A DNA stretch of 5,853 bases from Bacillota bacterium (lineage in GTDB: Bacteria > Bacillota > Clostridia > Clostridiales > Clostridiaceae). The translations under genes were made by a program, and so were the position numbers. Below, one piece after another: positions 1 to 5,183 of this stretch. The DNA is taken from NCBI GenBank assembly GCA_023440105.1, contig JAEXSY010000035.1, positions 1 to 5,853 of the forward strand. The letters are read 5' to 3'. The notes beneath the pieces are model-generated. The model was not told the origin of the DNA and did no database searches. It worked only from the letters and a program-made list of their open reading frames with translations. Each line of letters begins with the position of its first letter. The first letter of the stretch is position 1.

Positions 1-337
1 GGAGGGAACAACTAATATTTTTAACTATCCAGAATATAATGATATAGCAAAAGCGAAGGATTTTTTATCTCTCATATATAATAAAGATAATATGTCTTCT
101 TTATTGAATTCAAGAGATGGTATTTCTGTTAGAATCGGTACTGAAAATTTCATCGAAGAAGCGAAGGATATAAGTTTTATTTCAGCGGTATATAGAATGG
201 GTGATAAGCCTCTAGGTACCTTTGGATTAATTGGACCTACTAGAATAGATTATTCTAGAGTTATTGGGGTTATGGCAGAGGTAACTAGAGAATTAAATAC
301 ATTATTAAAAGGTGAAAATAATAATATTAAGCCTTAA
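1..337 (+). CDS. hrcA: Heat-inducible transcription repressor HrcA, C-terminal part (5' end outside window)
   Basis: HrcA is the repressor of class I heat-shock operons. In the family it binds the CIRCE inverted repeat upstream of hrcA-grpE-dnaK-dnaJ and groES-groEL, and GroEL is needed to keep it active. Only the last 111 codons are here, read from base 2 to the TAA at 335-337; the family is about 340-350 aa, so roughly the C-terminal third is present and the N-terminal winged-helix DNA-binding domain is missing. Recognisable family features are the opening EGTTNIFNYPEY (matching the conserved 'G.tN.l..PEF' segment) and the near-terminal GLIGPTRIDYSRVIGVM, the most diagnostic HrcA motif. An ATG at 92 lies inside the domain and is not a start, because the frame is open and homologous from base 2. 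grpE follows after 36 bases with no terminator, so the two are probably cotranscribed. No CIRCE element is visible in the window. Identification is firm from the motif plus gene order. Confidence 0.95.
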   Translation, partial: EGTTNIFNYPEYNDIAKAKDFLSLIYNKDNMSSLLNSRDGISVRIGTENFIEEAKDISFISAVYRMGDKPLGTFGLIGPTRIDYSRVIGVMAEVTRELNTLLKGENNNIKP

Positions 338-373
338 GGAATGAGAAAATGGAGATGAGGTGTATCAAGGGAA

Positions 374-1021
374 ATGGAAGAAATTAATAAAGATAAGCTA
401 AGAGATGAAGAAAATCTTAACCCTCAAGAGGATTCTGGTGAAAATGCTAGTGAAAATTGGCAGCAGGAGGAAATTCTTGAGGATAAGGAATTTGAAGAGA
501 TAGAGACCGATGAGGTTGAAGAGGAAGAAATAAAGAAGCCAAAAAAGGAAATAAAAAAGCTTCGAAAAGAAAATGATAAGCTTCAGGAGCAAAATAATAA
601 GCTCCAGGAGGAAACAAATGTATTAAAAGACAGACTTTTAAGGGTTACTGCGGAATATGATAATTACAGAAGGAGAACAGTTAAGGAAAAGGAAGGTATA
701 TATGCCGATGCTGTCTCTGATGTGTTAAAGAACATACTCCCTGTACTCGACAACCTCGAAAGAGCATCAGGTACTGAAGGAAGTGTAGAGGATATTAAAA
801 AAGGAATTGATTTAACTCTTAAACAATTTATGAATGCTTTGGAAAAGCTGGGAGTTGAAGAAATATCTACCGCTGAAGGATTTGATCCTAATTATCATGA
901 AGCGGTTATGCATATAGAAGATGAGTCTTATGAAAAGAATTCTGTGGCTGAAGTATTTCAAAAGGGCTATAAAAAAGGTTCTAAAGTTATAAGACACAGT
1001 ATAGTTAAAGTAGCAAACTAA
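374..1021 (+). CDS. grpE: GrpE, nucleotide exchange factor of DnaK
   Basis: GrpE is a cytoplasmic homodimer that opens the DnaK nucleotide-binding domain and releases ADP, resetting the chaperone cycle; in the family it also acts as a thermosensor. The 215-aa product has three parts. Residues 1-53 form a very acidic, probably disordered N-terminus (24 Asp/Glu against 4 Lys/Arg). Residues about 57-107 are a long coiled coil with leucines at 63, 70, 77 and 84, leading into the conserved RLLRVTAEYDNYRRR block. The C-terminal four-helix and beta domain contains LPVLDNLERA, GFDPNYHEAVM and the terminal QKGYKKGSKVIRHSIVKV segment that contacts DnaK. The ATG at 374 is preceded by GAGGTG at 357-362, a good anti-16S match with a rather long 11-base spacer; no better in-frame start is seen upstream. 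dnaK starts 23 bases after the stop. The odd feature is a triplicated 21-bp unit in the coiled coil, listed separately. Confidence 0.97.
   Translation: MEEINKDKLRDEENLNPQEDSGENASENWQQEEILEDKEFEEIETDEVEEEEIKKPKKEIKKLRKENDKLQEQNNKLQEETNVLKDRLLRVTAEYDNYRRRTVKEKEGIYADAVSDVLKNILPVLDNLERASGTEGSVEDIKKGIDLTLKQFMNALEKLGVEEISTAEGFDPNYHEAVMHIEDESYEKNSVAEVFQKGYKKGSKVIRHSIVKVAN
557..619 (+). repeat. Three imperfect 21-bp tandem repeats encoding GrpE coiled-coil heptads
   Basis: Three consecutive in-frame 21-base units lie at 557-577, 578-598 and 599-619. They encode KLRKEND, KLQEQNN and KLQEETN (residues 62-82). By direct comparison units 2 and 3 agree at 17 of 21 bases and units 1 and 2 at 15 of 21. All three begin with AAGCT. 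Each unit is exactly one coiled-coil heptad with Leu in a core position, so gain or loss of a unit would change stalk length without breaking the frame. Shared codons (AAG CTT/CTC, CAG GAG) suggest duplication, although coiled-coil amino acid bias in AT-rich DNA could give part of the similarity. Confidence 0.7.
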
Positions 1022-1044
1022 TTTAAATTTAGGAGGAGACATAA

Positions 1045-2889
1045 ATGGCAAAGGTTATTGGTATTGACTTAGGAACAACAAATTCTTGTGTTGCAGTAAT
1101 GGAAGGTGGAGATGCTGTAGTTATAGCAAATTCAGAAGGTGCAAGAACTACACCATCAGTAGTTTCCTTTCAAGCAAATGGTGAAAGATTAGTAGGGCAG
1201 GTTGCAAAAAGGCAGGCTATTACTAACCCTGATAAAACAATACTCTCCATAAAGAGATACATGGGTACTGATCATAAAACTACAATCGATGGAAAAGACT
1301 ATACACCACAGGAAATATCTGCAATGGTATTACAGAAAATAAAAGCTGATGCTGAAGCTTATTTAGGAGAAAAGGTAACACAAGCAGTAATAACTGTACC
1401 TGCATATTTTAATGATAGCCAGAGACAGGCTACAAAGGATGCTGGCAAAATAGCTGGCTTAGAAGTACTTAGAATAATAAATGAGCCAACAGCAGCCTCT
1501 CTTGCTTATGGAGTAGATAAAACAGAGGATGCTCAAAAAATTCTAGTTTACGATCTAGGTGGCGGTACTTTTGACGTATCCATTCTAGAGCTTGGTGATG
1601 GTGTATTTGAAGTTAAATCCACTCACGGGGATACTCGTCTTGGTGGAGATGACTTTGATGAAAAGATAATGAACTATATTGCTGATGACTTTAAGAGACA
1701 GAATGGAATTGATTTGAGACAGGACAAAATGGCTCTTCAGAGATTGAAGGAAGCAGCTGAAAAAGCAAAGATTGAATTATCCTCTTCAACTCAAACAATG
1801 ATCAATCTTCCTTTTATAACTGCTGATGCTACAGGTCCTAAGCACGTGGATATGACTCTCACAAGAGCTAAGTTCAACGAGCTTACTCATGATTTAGTTG
1901 ATAGAACAATAGAACCAATGAGAAAGGCTTTAAATGATGCTGGGCTTTCAATGAAGGATATAGATAAGGTTGTTCTAGTTGGAGGTTCTACAAGAATACC
2001 TGCGGTACAGGAAGCAGTTAAGAACTTTACTGGTAAAGAGCCATCAAAGGGAGTTAACCCAGATGAGTGTGTAGCAATAGGTGCTGCAATTCAAGCAGGA
2101 GTATTAACTGGTGAAGTTAAGGATATACTTCTTCTGGATGTTACACCTCTTACCTTAGGTATTGAAACTCTTGGAGGTATAGCTACACCTTTAATTGAAA
2201 GAAATACTACAATTCCTGCAAGAAAGAGCCAGGTATTCTCCACAGCAGCTGATGGTCAGACTTCTGTTGAAATCCATGTAGTACAGGGTGAAAGACAGAT
2301 GGCTGCTGATAATAAGACTCTTGGTAGATTTACTCTTTCAGGTATTGCACCAGCACCTAGAGGTATTCCACAGATTGAGGTTACCTTCGATATCGATGCT
2401 AATGGTATAGTAAATGTTTCTGCTAAGGATAAAGGTACTGGTAAAGAAGCTAATATCACAATTACTGCTTCTACTAACTTAAGTGATGATGAAATTGACA
2501 AGGCTGTAAAGGAAGCAGAAAGGTTTGCTGAAGAAGATAAGAAGAGAAAAGAATCAATAGAGATCAAAAATAATGCAGACCAGATGGTATATCAAAGTGA
2601 AAAGACTTTGAATGAACTTGGTGATAAGGTATCTCCAGAGGATAAGGCTAAGATACAGGAAAAGATAGAAGCTGTAAGAAAGATAAAAGATGGAGAAGAT
2701 TTAGAAGCTATTAAGCAGGCTACTGAAGAGCTTACTCAGGAGTTCTATGCTGTTTCATCAAAGATGTATCAGCAGGAAAATCCAGAAGGTCAGGGCTTTG
2801 ATCCTAACAATATGAACATGGGTGGAAATCAAGGACCAGCTGATGATAATGTAGTAGATGCTGATTTTAAGGTTGATGAAGATAAATAA
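1045..2889 (+). CDS. dnaK: DnaK, Hsp70-family molecular chaperone
   Basis: This is the central ATP-dependent Hsp70 chaperone of the cytoplasm, binding exposed hydrophobic peptide segments in cooperation with DnaJ and GrpE. The 614-aa product is full length for Firmicutes. The nucleotide-binding domain (about 1-355) has all three Hsp70 signatures: IDLGTTNS at 7-14, LVYDLGGGTFDVSI at 167-180 and VVLVGGSTRIPAVQE at 309-323, plus NEPTAASLAYG at 146-156. The hydrophobic interdomain linker (VKDILLLD, 358-365) leads into the beta-sandwich substrate-binding domain (about 366-475) and the helical lid (about 476-575). The flexible tail ends in DNVVDADFKVDEDK. The loop at about 73-86 is short and lacks the 20-plus-residue insertion typical of Gram-negative DnaK, which supports a Firmicutes origin. 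An AGGAGGAG site at 1031-1038, six bases before the ATG, is the strongest ribosome-binding site in the window and fits high expression. No internal break or missing active-site residue was seen. Confidence 0.99.
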   Translation: MAKVIGIDLGTTNSCVAVMEGGDAVVIANSEGARTTPSVVSFQANGERLVGQVAKRQAITNPDKTILSIKRYMGTDHKTTIDGKDYTPQEISAMVLQKIKADAEAYLGEKVTQAVITVPAYFNDSQRQATKDAGKIAGLEVLRIINEPTAASLAYGVDKTEDAQKILVYDLGGGTFDVSILELGDGVFEVKSTHGDTRLGGDDFDEKIMNYIADDFKRQNGIDLRQDKMALQRLKEAAEKAKIELSSSTQTMINLPFITADATGPKHVDMTLTRAKFNELTHDLVDRTIEPMRKALNDAGLSMKDIDKVVLVGGSTRIPAVQEAVKNFTGKEPSKGVNPDECVAIGAAIQAGVLTGEVKDILLLDVTPLTLGIETLGGIATPLIERNTTIPARKSQVFSTAADGQTSVEIHVVQGERQMAADNKTLGRFTLSGIAPAPRGIPQIEVTFDIDANGIVNVSAKDKGTGKEANITITASTNLSDDEIDKAVKEAERFAEEDKKRKESIEIKNNADQMVYQSEKTLNELGDKVSPEDKAKIQEKIEAVRKIKDGEDLEAIKQATEELTQEFYAVSSKMYQQENPEGQGFDPNNMNMGGNQGPADDNVVDADFKVDEDK

Positions 2890-2892
2890 TAA

Positions 2893-2921
2893 TTGTGGAT
2901 AGAAGGTACTTCTGATATAAT
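2893..2921 (+). promoter_or_regulatory. Candidate sigma-A promoter with extended -10, upstream of dnaJ
   Basis: In the dnaK-dnaJ gap there is TTGTGG (2893-2898, 3 of 6 matches to TTGACA), a 17-base spacer, and a perfect TATAAT (2916-2921) preceded by TG at 2913-2914, giving the extended -10 form TGATATAAT. The expected start point is near 2928, at the first bases of the hairpin that follows. The pattern is seen directly; activity is inferred. Chance matches to TATAAT are common in DNA this AT-rich, but the combination of extended -10, 17-base spacing and a non-coding position is better than expected. If active, it would give dnaJ, and possibly genes beyond it, a supply of transcript independent of HrcA. 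Confidence 0.5.
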
Positions 2922-2926
2922 TATGC

Positions 2927-2957
2927 AGGGGAAGGCATATAAAGTCTTCCCTTTTTT
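2927..2957 (+). terminator. Intrinsic terminator/attenuator-like hairpin between dnaK and dnaJ
   Basis: GGGAAGGC at 2929-2936 pairs with GTCTTCCC at 2944-2951 around a 7-base loop (2937-2943). This gives an 8-bp stem with one G-U pair, extendable by a G-U and an A-U pair at 2927-2928. A run of six T follows directly (2952-2957). This is the classic form of a Rho-independent terminator. Because dnaJ has its own good Shine-Dalgarno site downstream and belongs to the same functional unit, partial termination that lowers dnaJ relative to dnaK seems more likely than a full stop. A role in 3'-end protection after processing is also possible. Confidence 0.75.
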
Positions 2958-2986
2958 AGAGTAAATTTTGTAGGTGGTGAATATCT

Positions 2987-4150
2987 ATGGCAAATAAAGA
3001 CTATTATGGAATCCTTGGTCTTGAAAAAGGTGCCAGTGAGGAAGAGATTAAGAGAGCATTCAGAAAACAGGCAGTTAAGTACCACCCGGACAAAAATCCT
3101 GGTAATAAGGAAGCTGAAGAGAAATTTAAAGAATTAAATGAGGCTTATCAGGTGTTAAGCGACCCGCAGAAGAAAGCCCAGTATGATCAATTTGGTACCG
3201 TTGATTTTGATGGTAGTGGCTTCGGTGGAGGAGGCTTTGGTGGTGGTTTTGATTTCTCTGATTTAGGTGGCTTTGGAGATATATTTGAGACCTTTTTCGG
3301 AGGCGGCTCTGGTGGCGGAAGAAGAAGAAACGGTCCAGAACGTGGAGGAGATTTAGAATATAGTATAAATCTCACTTTTGAAGAAGCTGTATTCGGAGTT
3401 GAAAAAGAAATAAATGTTACTAGAAATGAAAGCTGTGAAACCTGCAGAGGAACTGGTGCGAAGCCTGGCACGAGCCCAAGAACCTGTGATAAATGCAATG
3501 GCTCAGGTCAAGTAAGAACTCAGAGAAATACCCCTTTAGGTAGCTTTGTTTCTACTTCTCCTTGTGATAAGTGCGGAGGTAAGGGTAAAATCATAGATTC
3601 TCCTTGCGGCACCTGTCATGGAAGAGGAAAGGAAAGAAAGCATAGAAAAATAAAGGTAAATATTCCTGCAGGAGTAGACAGTGGGAATATAATTCCACTA
3701 AGAGGTCAGGGTGAGCATGGAGCTAACGGTGGACCTCCAGGAGATCTTTATGTGAGAATAAGCGTTTCTCCTTCTAAAGTGTTCAAGAGAAAGAACTTTG
3801 ACATTTACATCGATTCTCATATTTCCATGGCCAAGGCAGCTTTAGGTACAGAAATCACAGTGCCAACGGTAGATGGAGATGTTAAGTATAACGTTCCTTC
3901 AGGAACTCAATCAGGTACTCTCTTCAGATTAAGAGGAAAAGGAGTTCCTAGGGTTAACTCCTCTGGCCGTGGAGATCAATATGTAAATATCATTGTTGAT
4001 ATTCCAAAGAATTTAAATGAAAGACAGAAGGAAGCCTTAAAGGCCTTCATGGAAGCTTCAGGAGAAGCTTATGAAGAACACAAGGAAGAAAAAACTCATA
4101 AAGATAAAAAAAATAAAAAAGGCTTTATGGATAAGATTTTTGGAGAATAA
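2987..4150 (+). CDS. dnaJ: DnaJ, Hsp40 co-chaperone (class A)
   Basis: DnaJ binds unfolded protein, hands it to DnaK and stimulates DnaK ATP hydrolysis. The 387-aa product has the full class A layout. The J-domain (about 4-68) contains the essential HPD motif at 33-35. A Gly/Phe-rich region follows (about 71-118, with the GDIFETFF segment). The zinc-binding domain carries four CxxCxGxG repeats starting at Cys150, Cys167, Cys193 and Cys207, so both zinc sites should be intact. The C-terminal beta domains (about 218-345) and a dimerisation end complete it. The last residues (about 364-387) are lysine-rich, and an A8-T-A6 run at 4106-4120 encodes part of them. The ATG at 2987 is preceded by AGGTGGTGA (2972-2980), a near-perfect Shine-Dalgarno site. 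The 97-base gap after dnaK contains promoter-like and terminator-like signals, so dnaJ may be expressed at a different level from dnaK. The stop codon lies within a downstream hairpin stem. Confidence 0.99.
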   Translation: MANKDYYGILGLEKGASEEEIKRAFRKQAVKYHPDKNPGNKEAEEKFKELNEAYQVLSDPQKKAQYDQFGTVDFDGSGFGGGGFGGGFDFSDLGGFGDIFETFFGGGSGGGRRRNGPERGGDLEYSINLTFEEAVFGVEKEINVTRNESCETCRGTGAKPGTSPRTCDKCNGSGQVRTQRNTPLGSFVSTSPCDKCGGKGKIIDSPCGTCHGRGKERKHRKIKVNIPAGVDSGNIIPLRGQGEHGANGGPPGDLYVRISVSPSKVFKRKNFDIYIDSHISMAKAALGTEITVPTVDGDVKYNVPSGTQSGTLFRLRGKGVPRVNSSGRGDQYVNIIVDIPKNLNERQKEALKAFMEASGEAYEEHKEEKTHKDKKNKKGFMDKIFGE

Positions 4151-4179
4151 GAGGCAATATATTGCCTCTTATTTTATTT
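4144..4179 (+). terminator. Terminator-like hairpin overlapping the dnaJ stop codon
   Basis: AATAAGAGGCAA (4146-4157) and TTGCCTCTTATT (4162-4173) are perfect reverse complements around a TATA loop, giving a 12-bp stem. One G-U and one A-U pair can extend it back to 4144. The TAA stop of dnaJ (4148-4150) is in the ascending arm. The 3' flank TTATTTTATTT is U-rich but interrupted by A, so termination may be incomplete. This would mark the end of the chaperone portion of the operon, with some read-through into prmA-rsmE. Ribosomes finishing dnaJ would overlap the base of the stem and could weaken it, which is inference. Confidence 0.7.
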
Positions 4180-4190
4180 ACGTGTAAAAT
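4162..4190 (+). promoter_or_regulatory. Candidate sigma-A promoter for prmA-rsmE, overlapping the hairpin
   Basis: TTGCCT (4162-4167, 4 of 6 matches to TTGACA) is followed after 17 bases by TAAAAT (4185-4190, 5 of 6 matches to TATAAT). The -35 box would be the descending arm of the dnaJ hairpin. The expected start is near 4197, leaving a leader of about 29 bases with the prmA ribosome-binding site. The B. subtilis operon is, from memory, reported to have an internal promoter after dnaJ, which makes this position plausible. AT-rich background makes chance matches a real risk. Confidence 0.4.
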
Positions 4191-4210
4191 ATACAATTAG
4201 AAATCTCTTT

Positions 4211-4216
4211 GGAAGG
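4211..4216 (+). promoter_or_regulatory. Ribosome-binding site that decides the prmA start
   Basis: GGAAGG at 4211-4216 directly abuts an ATG at 4217 with no spacer, so it cannot serve that codon. A second in-frame ATG at 4226 lies 9 bases downstream, a normal spacing. The protein from 4226 begins MQGKWIEVQV, close to the usual PrmA opening of the clostridial type, so 4226 is preferred. Confidence 0.75.
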
Positions 4217-4225
4217 ATGATTTAT

Positions 4226-5167
4226 ATGCAGGGAAAATGGATTGAAGTGCAGGTCATAACTAAAAGCGAGGCTTTAGAGCCTGTATCAGGAATTTTTTAT
4301 AGTATGAATTGCCAGGGGGTTGCTATTGAAGACCCTAGGGATATTTTAGATAGAGAGCAAGGACCGCTTACCTGGGATTTTGCAGATATAAATATATTAG
4401 AGCACAAGGGATTGGCTGCGGTAGTTAAGGGATATTTTAGTGCTGATGAAAATGAAGAGGAAATAGTAAAAGTAATTGAAGAAAAGCTAAATGATTTAAG
4501 GGAGATGAAGCTTAATATTGGTGAAGGAAAGGTTATTTCAGCTGTAGTGAAGGAAGAGGATTGGGCTAACAACTGGAAGAAATATTATAAGCCTACGAAG
4601 ATAGGAAATAATATAGTTGTTAAACCAATTTGGGAAGATTATACTCCGGAGAAGGATGAAATAATTATTGAATTAGATCCGGGAATGGCCTTTGGAACAG
4701 GGACACATGAAACTACAAGAATGTGTGTTGAGGCTATTGAGAAATATACCACTAAGGATAGTATTGTATATGATATAGGAACTGGTTCGGGGATATTAGC
4801 TATAGCTGCTTCAAAACTGGGAGCTAAAGAGGTATGGGCTGTTGACTTAGATCCAGTTGCAGTAGATTCTGCCCGTGAAAATGTAGCCCATAATAGCATT
4901 GATAACATTCATGTGGTGGAAGGAAACTTGGTTGAGGTTGTGGACGGTCAAGGAGATATAGTAGTAGCAAATATTATTGCTGAAATTATATGTGTCCTTG
5001 TAAAAGATGCAAAAAAGGTTCTGAAAAGCAATGGTGTTTTTATTACCTCTGGTATTATTAATGATAGAGTAGATATGGTTAAGGATAAGCTCCTTGAAGA
5101 GAACTTTGAAGTTACTGAAGTTATTAATCAAGGAGAATGGAACTGTATCGTTGCAAAAGTAAAATAG
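4226..5167 (+). CDS. prmA: Ribosomal protein L11 methyltransferase PrmA
   Basis: PrmA is a cytoplasmic S-adenosylmethionine-dependent class I methyltransferase that methylates several amino groups of ribosomal protein L11; loss is usually tolerated. From the ATG at 4226 the product is 313 aa, the normal family length. The N-terminal substrate-recognition domain (about 1-100) leads through EEDWANNWKKYYKP (111-124) to the catalytic domain. That carries the PrmA-specific LDPGMAFGTGTHETT (150-164), the SAM-binding loop YDIGTGSGILAIAA (182-195), an acidic ribose-binding site at AVDLDP (205-210) and the VANIIAEI segment (247-254) in the motif IV position. A start at 4217, adding three residues, is open but has no usable ribosome-binding site. 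The gene follows dnaJ by 75 bases with a hairpin and a possible promoter between, and precedes rsmE by 16 bases, so it probably forms a two-gene or longer methyltransferase segment of the operon. Confidence 0.97.
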   Translation: MQGKWIEVQVITKSEALEPVSGIFYSMNCQGVAIEDPRDILDREQGPLTWDFADINILEHKGLAAVVKGYFSADENEEEIVKVIEEKLNDLREMKLNIGEGKVISAVVKEEDWANNWKKYYKPTKIGNNIVVKPIWEDYTPEKDEIIIELDPGMAFGTGTHETTRMCVEAIEKYTTKDSIVYDIGTGSGILAIAASKLGAKEVWAVDLDPVAVDSARENVAHNSIDNIHVVEGNLVEVVDGQGDIVVANIIAEIICVLVKDAKKVLKSNGVFITSGIINDRVDMVKDKLLEENFEVTEVINQGEWNCIVAKVK

Positions 5168-5183
5168 CTATAAGGAGATTAAT

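Noticed and set aside
92..337. An 81-codon frame starting with ATG at 92 that could be called a small separate gene
   Set aside because: The same frame is open from base 2 and the residues before the ATG match HrcA, so this is an internal methionine of a gene cut by the window edge.
338..373. Possible CIRCE operator or terminator between hrcA and grpE
   Set aside because: No TTAGCACTC-type half-site or GAGTGCTAA partner is present, and no stem with a T run; the gap holds only the grpE ribosome-binding site.
398..592. Minus-strand frame encoding a very hydrophobic Phe/Leu-rich 64-aa peptide that resembles a membrane protein
   Set aside because: The hydrophobicity is the antisense of GAA/AAA-rich codons (reading TTC/TTT) of the acidic GrpE N-terminus. 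It is not an independent gene.
1020..1029. Palindrome AATTTAAATT between grpE and dnaK
   Set aside because: It is a short all-A/T palindrome with no room for a loop and no T tract. It would not form a stable hairpin or terminator.
2256..2567. Minus-strand 103-codon frame opposite the dnaK substrate-binding domain
   Set aside because: It lies entirely antisense to a highly conserved gene with no domain resemblance; it is a shadow of the dnaK codon pattern.
2923..2964. A 13-codon frame (MQGKAYKVFPFLE) running across the dnaK-dnaJ terminator hairpin, like a leader peptide
   Set aside because: The only purine-rich site upstream (2901-2906) is 16 bases away, the composition has no regulatory codon run, and a frame this short is expected by chance.
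3214..3320. Repetitive GG-rich DNA in dnaJ that might form a two-tier G-quadruplex or be a mobile or repeat element
   Set aside because: The repeats are glycine codons of the standard Gly/Phe-rich linker of DnaJ; runs are mostly GG and explained by the protein.
3187..3498. Minus-strand 103-codon frame encoding a proline-rich product
   Set aside because: It is antisense to the dnaJ Gly/Phe and zinc-finger coding region; the prolines are simply the reverse complement of GGN glycine codons. There is no family resemblance.
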